Shown: positions 12,091 to 24,553 of the stretch, one piece after another | How the letters are laid out: each line of letters starts with the position of its first letter | Position numbering within the stretch: the stretch's first letter is position 1 | Position numbers and translations under genes: made by a program | Origin: Atrichornis clamosus | Taxonomy: Eukaryota; Chordata; Aves; Passeriformes; Menuridae | Reading direction: 5' to 3' | NCBI GenBank assembly: GCA_013400975.1 | Contig: WBMZ01010850.1 | Location: 34,476 to 98,475, forward strand | Length of the DNA: 64,000 bases | Notes under the pieces: model-generated | The model's input: only the letters and a program-made list of their open reading frames with translations | What the model was told of the DNA's origin: nothing | Database searches by the model: none

Positions 12091-13599
12091 GCACATCTAT
12101 GCTAGAATATCATCACACTCAACTGTAGGAGAAAAAATAATCACCTAACTTAGAAGACCAGTGTGTAGTCCAAATGAAATAATTGCCAGCAACAGTGATA
12201 GTACAATATAAAGCTTGAAACTTCATCAGAGGCTGAACATACCACCATTCTCAGTGACTTCATTACACATATGAAAAACTGAATACATGGAATAAATAGC
12301 ATGGAGTAAATTCCAAAATACTTTTTACATACAGCATTTTTCCTTGTGGTAGATCATTCACTATACAAGACACATTTTGACAAATAATACATATAGCATG
12401 AAACCACAATTTTTTAATGACAGTCTACATCTTGGACCAATTTTCAAAGGAGAGTACACATATCTGTAGACTTAAACATGAAATCCTGTTCTGTAGTCTG
12501 TCTTTCAATGCCAAATAGTGATAGTCTTAAGTGTAACCATGTGTATCCAAACACAAGAACCCATATCAAAAAAACAACTTTCTGGCATCCAACACAGAGC
12601 AAAATGCTATTTCCCTTTGTCATCATAATTTCTGTTCTTTCTCCCTCAAAGTTTGATGTTGAAATGCACATATTTGGTATGCATATACTCTGCAGATCTA
12701 ACAGAAGCTCATGCTGTGCCTTAAGAACCATTAAGAACTGTGGAATTTGACAGAATTGTATAAATATATGATCAGAGAAAGCATCAGGACCACAGAACTT
12801 AGAAAACACACACAGAAGGCAGAGAAAAGGAAGAACATAAGAGCACAGCAAATAACGTGGTAGTAGCAAACATCATCTCCATTAGCATTGCTATTTTTGA
12901 CTTTATTTGTTGCTTAAATCTTTTCAATGGAGTTCTGAGAGGAATTAGGTAGGTAAAAAACCAAAAGGATAGGAGTAAATCTTTGAGAGCAAATGGCAAA
13001 TCTGTATGGACAATAGGCTATACAGAGTAAAGACAGCAGAAATTTAAAGTCGTCACTGTTTTAATGCTTTCAGCTTCCAGTTTCTGCAGTGGCTCTGTCA
13101 GCTTTACTCTTTGGCTGGCTAAGGTCTGCTGCTTCTTTTGTACATTTAAAAACCTGTGTGGTGAAGGAAGGAAGACATTTAAGCTCCGTCCAATTTACCG
13201 TCTAGATGGGCAGTGATGTGCTCCCAGATGTCCAGCCACATAGCACTGTGTTTAAGCACAGTAACTTCCACTCAGTCTTCATTCCTAGCTTTCATTTCAG
13301 CGTAAACTAGGAAAGCTGTGCCTCTCCATCATCTCAGTCCTAGGTGCACTTCTAACCCTGATATCTAGACATAGCCTTAGTGATTCTTAGTCCATACGTC
13401 TCAGTTTGAAAAGTTACATAATTTGACAAGAAGTTTTAAGCATCAATGCCTATGCAAAGTATGAACAGCAAGGCTGAGTACTAGCTGCGGATAGGACTTT
13501 TGAAAAATAACAAAAACAATTAGCAGAGGGTGGTCTCACCAATCCTTTAAGAGGGAATTTCAGACCCAGATAGAATTTTGGACAGAAAAAGGATCATTT
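12091..13599. other. Intergenic, no gene seen
   Basis: A 141-codon minus-strand frame (12444-12869) lies in T-rich DNA, starts at TTG rather than ATG and has no family signature. I consider it chance. Confidence 0.55.
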
Positions 13600-14200
13600 T
13601 TGCACTCCTGATTTTACAAAAGGCCATACAGGTCATTTAAGGACTGAAAAACCTAAGAGAACCAGAAATGCTTTATATTGGCTCAGCTGAACAGAGATAT
13701 TGAGCAAACTTTCAAGATGTGTTGTATATGCCAGAAGAACAAGCCAAGTCAAGCAAAAGAGCCCCTATTGGTGGCACAGAAAAAATTGTTCCCTTGGAGC
13801 AACACAGGCTTAGATTTGTTTAGATTGGCCAAGAAAATAAATGTACTTCTTTCTGGACTAAATTTACTAAGAAGCAGTATTTTGTGAAGTTTGGGTGTAG
13901 ACAAGTTACTGCTAGTGTGCCCTTAGTCGTAATCCAAGTGACTTTTGAAAAAGGTCACTACAATTAAATTAGAGGATATAGCACCTAAATACAGGTTGCC
14001 ACCTGTAGGTATTTGTCTTGGTAAACAGGGAGAATTCTAAAGCTTTTACTGATGACAGAAGTTGATGTCAGAGTTTTGTGAAAGTGTAAATACAGCTATA
14101 TGCAATTTGATCTGGTGGTCGTGGAGTTCTCAACAATCACTTGACTCAAAGCACTGTATATATACATGATGGAAATTTGATCAGAACACAAAGGAGATGG
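13600..14200 (+). mobile_element. Decayed Ty3/gypsy-like integrase relic
   Basis: The pieces follow the order of a Ty3/gypsy pol integrase. First come the zinc-binding GHTGHL (from 13622) and NALYW. After a one-base frame shift near 13680 come LNRDIEQTFKMCCICQKNKP, a KEPLL motif and PWSNTGLDLF, whose D would be the first catalytic aspartate. Later frames are broken by stops. At 14160-14210 the reading DGNLIRTQRRWRKH recalls the basic RRNRRHLRK end of vertebrate gypsy pol. No LTRs, reverse transcriptase or RNase H were found nearby, so it is a fragment. A domesticated integrase gene is the alternative, but the frame shift argues against it. Confidence 0.65.
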
Positions 14201-17200
14201 AGAAAGCACAAAGTCCAATCAAAAGTGACTCATGCCATGCACTCTAATCACATGATGATTGACCAAATTTCTCCAATTTCCCACCTTTTCCTATTTACAC
14301 TTTGGCGAGACACAGAAGGACTACCGTTGGATACTGTTGTTCCACACGCTTATGAGAATTACCTGAGTAGACAAAGGCTGCTACCCCCAGTTTCAGGAGA
14401 GGACGTAAGAGTCATTCAGCTTGATTATTTTTTTCTTTTCTAGACACGATTAGGCAGTTTTTACAACAGATAAGACAGCTAAACCCCAGGTCCTCAATAC
14501 TATCAAAATCAACTGCTTACAATTTCCAATTAGCAATAGTTATGATATTTCAAGAGAGACCTGTCACCTCAGAGACTAGTCAAAAATACCTCAGCGCATG
14601 ATAAGCAGTGTATGCAGTAGGCTGATTACAAATATTTGGAAGCAAGCCCCATACATGTAGTTTAAGGATTAATATATTAATTAATATATTTGGTCAGGAT
14701 GTTGAGCAAAGATCGTGCTCTGCATGCATGGAAGCTCTCTTAGATTAAGCCCCTTTGCTGGCATAGCAGGGAAAATGGGGAAGCTGGAGGAATGAACAAA
14801 GGAACATGCTTAGATATATTTATGTTCTTTTCATGTTCTATATCTGTCTAAAAATTCATACTAAACCCAAATATATTATGTAACTGCAACTCTAGTAAAA
14901 GGCCTCCTAATCCTTCATCCTAAACTGGGAGATATAATAGAGTCATGGACTTTACACACAGATGGTCCAAAAGTGAGATATAACCAAAAGTAAGAAGCAA
15001 GTAACCAGAGTTCTGAAGTTCTTGGACTCAAACTGGTAGCTGTGTACTTCAGGGAAGAAGATGTACATTGTTTCTGCTTCTTGCTTCCCATCCTTCCCTT
15101 CCTCTTCCCTCCTTTCTGCAAAACACTGTTTAATCCATTCATTTGTTTGGTTCATCACAAACATCTGCAGAAGTATTTTTCCAGACAAACTAGGTGTATT
15201 TTCCCAGGTTTCTAGGTGAATATTCAAATCTCTTTTAGTAAAGAGACTTCTAGCAGTCTTTTTTTTCTGCCAAAAAGGCCTGATAAAAAGACTACTGTTG
15301 TTAAGTTTTAACTTGGAAAATAAATTGTGGTGTATGAAATTTTACCTTTAAGGAGTTCATCTTGGAAAGTGTATCACTGATCAAAAAGGATCTTGCTCCA
15401 TTACCACAAAACCTGAAGTTACCTGGTTACCTGTTGACCACAAAATGCTCAACAAAGCGTGCCACTTCAGCTGGCACCCCAGCACATTACCTCAAACTGG
15501 CTTAGGACTAATCTCCTAGAAACAAGTCTCGAAGATGGCTAGTTGAAGTCGTCCAAAACAAAGACAGGGAATGAACTAGGAATTAAGTGATGTAGACCAT
15601 CTTGGGTAAAGTGCCTGATCTTCTTCCCCAGCTCTCTTCTCTTCAGGAGTGAGAAGTCACTCAAACTAGGACAGAATAAAGGAGGTACCTCTGCTAACTG
15701 TTTGGATTCCTCCTCAAAAAGCTTTGTTTATTCCAAGCTATTATGTGTACAGAGATCCTAGTACATGGCTTTTAACCAAGGCTGTCAGACCACAGCCTTG
15801 CATCACAGTTTACTCCTCCACTTGCAGTGTGGTGCAGCATTCATCGGACGTACAACAAAGTCACAGGGAATCTCCTGCAAGTAGTTGCCGGAAGCTGACA
15901 CCAACACTAAAGTTCCAGAGTCCAGATGTTAGGATGGTGCTGACAGTTCTTTGGAAGAGCCTTATGTTTAGGGATCTCAAGACTGTCAGCCACCCTGCCC
16001 AGAGGTGATTTGGAACGATCCCATTGCATCTGTCTTTCCAGATTCCCTTTTGATGGATGGTTTGTTTATCCAGATAATGTCTCTTTAAGAGTAACTCTTT
16101 TGCCATAGCAGGGAAGTGACTGAGTTGTCACCTCAAAGGCTGTGCTATACCTGCTCTTTTGGTTTAATGCAGATTTTAAAAATGCTCCAGGCACTACAGA
16201 GCAACTAAAGGACTTCTAGCCTGTGACAGAGCATATTCCTGGGCCAAAGCTGCTAGAGGTATTATGTTACATGAACGGTCAGCTGTCAGTTTGTATCCAA
16301 TTGTATTTTCTTTTGGACACAGGAACATAGCCATTTAAAAAATAAAACCCAAACCACTCCACTGTGTTGGTGATACTTCTTGCAGATGTTATTAATTGCC
16401 CTCAGTGACAGAAAAATAATTTTCCTCATGCAGAAGGCTCTTACAAACATGATCTAGAGATGTTTTTAAATAACATTTTTATCACACCTTCAGGCATTAT
16501 CCTTCTACAACATTTTGGCAAGTATGAGGTATACTGTCATGTCCCAGAATACCATAAGACTAGCAGTAAAAATAAAGTATGTCTGTCCTGCAGAGTTCCT
16601 TCCAGTACTGCATAATTTAAGATAAACACCCTAAAATGTATAAACATGTACTCATTAAAACATACTACTTACAATTCAAACAAATGAGATGGAAGTGAGC
16701 ATGGAAAAAAGGATTTAGGAGATAAATAAAGCCCCAAATCACTATTATTTTGTATTAAAATAGTCACATTCATCTAACTGATACTAGATCGATTATTTTA
16801 ACGCAAGGCAACTGTACACAAGTTCTCTTAATAAATAATTCCACCTCTCTCAACTAAAATGCCACCACATGTCTGCTAACAGAAGAATTTGGCTTTACAA
16901 GTCAGACCAAACCTGATTATAATCAGCAATCTATTTTTCTTAAAAAATTCTGTTAAATTGCATCCTAGCTCTCCAGACAACACCAACAGTAGAACTAAAT
17001 GTGCTTTGATTATAATGGGAGCTTAGACGTGCAGTTCATTTGCAAGCATTACATTCAGGCATCTACAGTCTAGTACTAAACCCCACTCTTAAATGGTTTA
17101 AGTGGTGAAAACTTGAGAATTTAGGACTCCATTCAATAGCTTAATGACAACAGGGCATCTTGCTCGGCATCCTGCTTTCTACTAGGGAAGAGTGCAGGCC

Positions 17201-20200
17201 TCCTACAAGCACTCTACTTTATCTACTAGTCTCATGTGGATGCCTCGAGACACCTTATGGCAATGGGCAAATATGGTTAGACAACTGAACTGGTTCCCAC
17301 ATGTCAATCTTTACATGAGAGGAACAAGTGCTTGCTTCTCTCTGCTGACTATAAAGGAAGGATAGCAGGTAGCTCAGGTATCAAAGCTGAGCAGAATAAT
17401 CCCACTGCAGATGATTTGAGTGTGGTGTGGTGGTGACTTAACAGCAGATGGAGGATGAACTTTTCCCACGTGAAAAATCCTAAAGTGAAGCTCAGTAAGC
17501 AAAATTCAATCCAGTTTTGTGCATATCCAGAGACAGGTAAACTGTCTTAAAAGTGCATTGAGTATATCACCTTGAAAAGAAGACAAGGAAAATAATGTCA
17601 TTTCCTATTTGTGTCTTGGAGAGAGAAAACTCTTTTTAATACCAAGCTTACTGTTTCCAGCTACATTTCAGTGCTTCCATGTGTCAGTAGTGATTACCAA
17701 CTCATACAAAAGCTCCAGTACTGCTGTTTGCCCTTCGTGCTTTCCTTGGCCTTACAGCATGACTGGTGCAGGTACTCTCCAGGTATCATCTCACTGCAGA
17801 GAACCTGGTTTTGGGCCAGGGCAGACTGCAGTTTCCAAAGCTCAAGTCTATTCATGAAGACTATGTATTTCAGAAGGAAATTAATTCTCTGGCAAATTAA
17901 TGTCAAAACACACTCAAAATAATAACTCCACAACACCAAATAGCAAGAAGTTACATGTGTCATACAGAATTTCATGTAAGGAATTCATTCTTACTAAGAT
18001 GGGTTTTGTAGCGTGTTATATCAAAAAGGAGAGATTAAAAAGGATGGGGAAATCGTGTATGTTTGTATACACTGAAAGTAGCTCAAAGCTTTCTTACCTT
18101 CGGAAAAGCACCATGAAAATCAAGGTAAGTCGGCTAGAAAATTGTGGGTTGCACAATAAAAATCAGCTTTATAAAAAAATCATAGCAAAAATCACTCTTT
18201 CATTGGATAATTAACATGTTGCATTAATCTTCAGGAAAGCTGGCGTCGGACCTTTCTTTTCCATCTTGACACCTTTTCCAGACTAAGTTTTTTTGAATTT
18301 GCTTTAACTTAAGTGTCAAGAGTTTCCATTTTCTATAGTCAGTCTTCTGAAGAGTAGAAATTCCAGCACTGTCTTTGCTCTAAAAATCACTCAGTCCTCA
18401 CTCTTTCCTACCATGCTGAAAAATCTGTTGTTTTTCATTATTCCAAGTCAGAACTCAAGGGCCATCCTCCCACCTCGGAACTATTTTAGGATGGAGAATT
18501 TGTTTTGATTTTGTTTCTCTGCTTCCTAAAGATTATTCTGTTTGATTCTCAGAGTCTTTTAATCAATGGCTCTTTCCTCTGCAGCAACATTATGGATAAT
18601 ACAGAGTATTTCTGCAAGCTCTCTCTTTCTAAAGTCCTACCTGCTGTTGGTTGCTTTGAATTCTCTGAGTTTTCAAAGCTACACTTTCCATTTCCTCATC
18701 TGGACATCCTTTGTCTCCATTAGATCCAGCACTTTGTCAGAAGGTGTAATTTAACATAAAATATGAATGTACAGTAATAGAGCTAGGATTCACCTCCCAT
18801 AGTTATTAATATTTTGGTGAGGAACTGAGGCAGAAGTGTAAATATCTTATGCTGTAGTCAATGGAGAGAAACAAGCATTTCAGAAAGACTGAATGATCCT
18901 CCTGCTAAGTACTTCCTTCTATTGACTAAATAAGGAGACAAAATTCATATTTTAGATACTGTACTTAGATGCCTGACTTTCATGAGAATACCTCCAAGAA
19001 AAAATACCAGAAATCATACTTTTAACATAAAGCAAAATGGTCAAGTTAAAGCCAGGAATCTCTTGAAGATGTACCTCTGTTTATTTTGCATATATTATTG
19101 TAAAAACAAAGTGAATATACTGCTATCAGGCTGAGGTACCTAGTGTGATTAGTGTCAAGACTTGAATTTCAAGGTAACATCTTAAAAACCTTGAAAAAAT
19201 TCTCTCTAGTAAAGAACAGAAAATTGAATCTTGCATAATTTCCTGGGATATTACTAACATCAATACAAAATGTAGACCTCTATTGTCCTGGCTCTCCTTC
19301 TAACAAAAGTCTGAACTAGATAATAGCTTTTTTGTACTGGATTCTAGTAAAAATGAAAACTCAATTTCCAGAAAACTTTTTTTTGTAATAAGAAAAAAAG
19401 ACAGACAACCTGATTTTCTTCTGTGTTATCTGTTAATAGAGTACTGCTTCTTGTATGTAGATGTTACTTTGCAAAGCCACTACATATCAACATTAGATGA
19501 TTTATTCAACATTTGTATCTGTTTAGGAATGCACTAAATGTGAATGAATTTAACTACCAGGGAAACAAGTGGTTCATATAACTCCAGGAGTCAGGAGTAA
19601 ACAATTTGCAATCAGAAACCACAAAGAAGCATACTTGTGTAGTGGATGAGAACAGCTGTAAGTGATGACAAATTGACATTTAGGGATAAGAAACATAATT
19701 TGCAGAGCAATGAAAGCAAGAAAGTGATGAAATAAAAAAAAATGAGGACAAATGTCTTATTCCTATGTAATTAGTGTGATGGGTGCCTCCCCTGTTGCCT
19801 ATCAGCACCTTATTTCTGCACAAACTCCAGTGGTTACTTGACCAGATGACTGTTCATCACATTTGCTTTAATGTCTAGAACAACTTAGCAATATGGGTGC
19901 TTCAGACAAAATGTTTACTACACAAGTGGTATAAACATTATACGTGAGTACGTGTACAAAGAAGGCAGAGCAAGTTCATCTTCCAGAGCTATTTAAGTCT
20001 TCCCAAAGCTACCCATGGGCACATATCAAATGACATGGAATTGCTTATTTTAAATTTATAAACCCACCTTCCACAGTTGTCACTGAGAACAGAAGCATTG
20101 TTTGGATGAACTGCACCTTAATTTTTTGTCAACCACAGAGTCTTTTAATTTAATTAATATAAACACTAACATTCCACTGGCAGGAGTCTTGAAAGCATGA

Positions 20201-23200
20201 ATAATACTCCTTGCAACTATCCCAGATGCCCTAGGACATTATAGGGATTTGGTGTTAGACTGGGGACAGGATTCCTCTCATCACAAAGTGCAATCTAGTT
20301 GCCTAGGTCTTCTCTGGTTTAATGGAGAGAGAGACACTGACACTTCCACCGGGAAGTCGACCTGAATAAAGGTCCTGGTGAAAGAAAAATTGTTCCAAAG
20401 ATAATCGTATCTTTCTTCGCTGAATACACAGAAATCTCCTATGGCTAGCTTGGAGGAGATACCCAACTTTTGGATGGCTAAAGTTACTTTAAATACATCA
20501 TACCTTTAGATATTATATTTTATGAATAAATATTTTTTATATTTCAGAAACAAAGCAGAACAGATGACAGAGCAACACAGGTGCACGTGTAATGGCACTG
20601 CAGGAGTGGGAAAGGCAATGGGCCCATCAGGAGCAAGAGGTGTGTACAACATAACTGTGCTCTATCAGTTGCCCTACTTGACAGCTTTTATCTCCACTTA
20701 GGTTAATAAATCAAATAACAAACCGCCTTCCTTGTTTTATTACTTATTTGTACTGTTTTATGCTTTTACTGGTGCTGAACTGTGAATACATTAAAGCAAC
20801 AAAAGAGCAGGCAATACAATAGGCAAACATTACAAATCAAACAAAAGAGAAAGGCCCCTTTTGTATTCGAACTAGCAAATTTCATTTTAATACAGCCAGA
20901 TCTGCTGCTGGAAACTCTGTCTCATATTGGCTGGGTAGATTATGCTGTCATAAAGTTCAGATGTTACTGCTGGCAACTGCTGAAATGGGTTTGCATTTCC
21001 ACCAGCAAGCTGATCATATTGACAGATTTAGGTCAAAGCACTGAGGAAGCAATTCACACCTGCTCTGGAGAACTGGACAGGCTAATACACACTGATGAAA
21101 ACCTTCACTGTATTTAGACTAAGAGTCCAGATTTTTCAGTGCTGCTGCAGTTTGCTCACTATATTAGCAGTCATGTACAGACAAGCTACCTTTTAAAAGC
21201 TGGAAGAGTTTTCCTTCCTAAACTATATGCTTTAAAATTGGCCAACTGCCTTTGTTGGATTTTGAGTTTCTCTTGTATAATTTAGTTACTGTTTCGTGTA
21301 AAATACTTAAAACTAATGAAAACAAATAGTACTCAAGAAAACTTAGAAGACATGGAAGTAATGATAATAAGCACCAAGTTATCTTCACCAATGAATTTCC
21401 TCTCTTCCTGTGTGTCTTGTAAATTCTAGGTAACTCACATCCAATAGTAATGTATGTAGAAGGCACTGCAAATGCTGAACACGGTGCTTGTGTTAAACCA
21501 AAAATCATCTGTTATGCTACTGCAAACCTGTAAGTCCTGATACTCAATCATGTTTCAATTACAAAGACAGGACACAGATCCATGAGTGAGCGCCCCTAGT
21601 CCAAATCCTGTGTCCAGAACAGGTACAGCAGTTCTAGCTTTTTGGACAATGTCCACTACAAGCAGGCAGCAGGCCATCCAAGACATCCCAGATACCAAAG
21701 GGCACTTTTATAAACCGCTTCCTGCTTCGCTTCCGACCAAACTTGAAAGAACTGAGCTAAGTGTGAGCACTGTGCTCCAGCCAAGTGTTAGGTCCTCCCT
21801 TAGAGGATCCTTGTTCAGCAAACCAAGCTGCTGTGTTTTGCTCTAGCTGAATTTCTCAGGTGGTCTTTTCAGTGCATCCCCACTGAGCGAGCTTTCCAAT
21901 GCCACAGTCCAACAGAACAAAAAAGGACATTGCTGTGGCTAGATCACTGCTCCAAAATTAAACATGAGCAATCCATTGAAAACAGAGTATCTCCTTTGAT
22001 TCTGTGGGCTGACTACATCAGATAAGACCTGAGGCACAAAAGTCAAAAACATTTCCACAATAATTTACCATTATTTTAGAGACATTCAAGGGCAAATGAA
22101 ACCAAATAAAATGCTTAGTAAACCAATGTAAATAATGACTTTTTAATTAAAAAAAACTTTCCTGCTGACTGGGGTGTCTTCCTCGATCAACAAGCAACAC
22201 AACCATCCATACCTGAATACAGGTTTCTTCAACCTGAACTTCCATAGTCAGTACAGAAAAATGCTTGTCAGGAAGGGATGTAACCAGAAGCAGCATGAAC
22301 ACAGGGATGTGAAATGTTATACGAGCTTTAGAGCAGTCTGCAACAGGTTTTGCATAAAATTATTTAATGCTCAGGAGGGTTGCCATACAAAGAGACAGTG
22401 GCAGAGCACTGCTGCACTACTCCACTGCAGTAGAAATGGCGACAGAATTCGGGAAAGAGGAACACAGACCTGACACAGGCACCTGCAGTCCTCCTTGCTG
22501 CATTGTGCTACAATTTCTCTCCAGCTTTGGAAGAGCCATGGTCAGGTTCTCCAAATATAAGTCATTTGCACAAGCAAGAGGAAAGGAAAGAGGGATTAAG
22601 AAGAAAAGAGAAATCCATAAGACATTTTATAAGTAAAATTCTTTCTTGAAGAAATGGAAGAGAGTGCACTGAATGCTGTAGTGTACTGTTTTGCAGTAAA
22701 GTAAAAATGTAAGGATGCAGGAGAATTTGTATCAAAACAACTCTAGAGTAAAGGAAAAATCGTTTGTGATAGCCAGTAAATGGGAAAGATACATTTTGGA
22801 TTTTAAAAATGAGTTCCCTTTAATATAGTAAAGGAAAACCCTCCAAAACAATGAGTCGATAGGAGAGCAGACAAGCTTTATTAAAGATTAAATAAAAATT
22901 TAAAAAAGCAAGTCTCTTTTCCTGTAGTTTTTAATAAGAGTACTCCTTAAGCTGGAAATAAGGAACTACATACCACAGCGTTTTTGTTTTTTGAGTTAGC
23001 CTTAGTGTCAACTCAGTATGGAGAAGCATTTGTTAGGTGCCTTAAAATCCATGTATACTTTGGCTATTACTGCTCAGGAGTAACTGTGTTTCATTAGAGC
23101 CACTTGGGTACCATTTGGGTATTTTGGGTCAATACAGTTCATTCTGCTCAGATGTTTGACAAGATACTCCCTGTCCTAAAGGAAATGTGATTTACTTCAC

Positions 23201-24330
23201 CAAGTATGAAAGACCTGCAGACAGACCTTGAGGCAAATTTCACCATCTGCAAAACCATCAAGGTAGGGGGAATACCACAACCCTACAAACACTGTAGCTT
23301 TTATTTTCCCTACACTAGGAATTTACTTACTCAAAGGGGAAGGAGATACGAATTTTAAGCGTTAGGTGGTACAGTATCCCATTATCTCAGAATCAAAACT
23401 TTCAAACTTGAGAATGTTTACTCTCCCTCCTATCCTCTGGGCAAACAAGATGCAGTGCGGTTTACCGGTGCTCGGGGGGGTGCGTGTCATGCACAAAGCT
23501 TTAAAATTTCCTGTTTATTCTGAGTGGACATTTGAAATCCTGGGACACAGATCATAAAACTAGGCCTTTTGTCTTTTATACCTTGCCAGCAGCAGACTGC
23601 TCACTCTTCTGTGGTAGCATACATACATGATATATCAGCTTTTGGATCATTTGAAAGGCACATAAATGTAAGCTGTAAAGAAGGCAGTGAAACTTGAGAA
23701 TCACGTGTAGCTTGTCAGACTGTGAATTATGACAGCCATCTACTTGAGTAAGACTGTAAAGATCTCTTATGAGGAAATCAATTCTCATTAAAGAATCCAC
23801 AGACAGCTGCTCATATTTTTTAAAAAAACACAATTAGCCTGTGCAGCACTAGTAGTCCTAGTTCTAGTGGAAAAAAAAACCAACAAAAAACCCAAACAAA
23901 AACAAAATAAACAAAGCTTTGCAATATTACTGAGTCATATGCTAGTGTGACAACTCCTGTTTATCTTAACTTTCTGCAGCTTTAAACATGAAATCTAAGA
24001 GGGAGGAAGCAGGAAGACAATTTAGCAGTCAAGAATAGCTGGTGTGAAAGGAAGGGAGGGAGCTTTCCCCTTGGGCTGTGAAAAGATAACTTGCAAAGTC
24101 TTGCTCTTTCTTTCAAAATCCACTTAAAATTGGGGATGGTGATTTACTGAATACGCAGATTCTGATACTTAAAAGAAGTCATAGATGCCAACGTAATTTT
24201 TTTTTCAAAAAACAACAATCTTCTTTTGGCCTCAAAGATTTTTCTAAGAAACAGGTTCCATAAAATGAATAAGAAGATTGTAGCTGACCTTGTACACGCA
24301 TTCAGAGTATATAAATATTATTTTGTGGTA
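14201..24330. other. Long intergenic stretch, no gene or clear repeat
   Basis: Ten kilobases of AT-rich sequence. Frames of 60-111 codons (for example 15724-16008, 17611-17975, 20782-21117) are scattered on both strands, often overlap each other and lack recognisable domains. An A/C-rich low-complexity tract lies at about 23869-23918. No CR1 copy was spotted. Confidence 0.5.
14671..14690. repeat. 20-bp perfect AT palindrome
   Basis: AATATATTAATTAATATATT equals its own reverse complement. Such a sequence can extrude or arise by chance in AT-rich DNA. Confidence 0.8.
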
Positions 24331-24454
24331 TATTATAGAAACATTAAATGGCTTGGGTTGAAAGGAACATTTAAGATCATCTACTTTCCACCCCTTGCCA
24401 TGGACAGGGACACCTTCCACTAGACCAGCTCAAAGACCCATCCAATCCTACCTG
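24331..24454 (-). mobile_element. CR1 LINE 3'-end fragment
   Basis: Reverse complement of a CR1 3' end: TATAGAAACATTAAATGGCT, GGGTTGAAAGGAAC, TTAAGATCATCTACTTTCC, CCATGGACAGGGACACCTTC, CACTAGACCAGCTCAAAGAC. Truncated inside the 3'UTR. Confidence 0.9.
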
Positions 24455-24528
24455 TTTTCCTGTATTTTCTATAATGATTTTAAAAGCTAATGTCTATATT
24501 TCTATTTTCAAAATAGCAAAAAACCCCC

Positions 24529-24553
24529 AAACAAACAAACAAACAAACAAAAA
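24529..24553. repeat. (AAAC)n microsatellite
   Basis: About six uninterrupted AAAC units. Confidence 0.9.

Noticed and set aside
12444..12869. 141-codon minus-strand ORF
   Set aside because: Starts at TTG, lies in T-rich DNA giving Leu/Phe/Cys-rich translation in more than one frame, and has no recognisable domain.
20782..21117. 111-codon plus-strand ORF
   Set aside because: GTG start, no domain recognised and no nearby exon structure.
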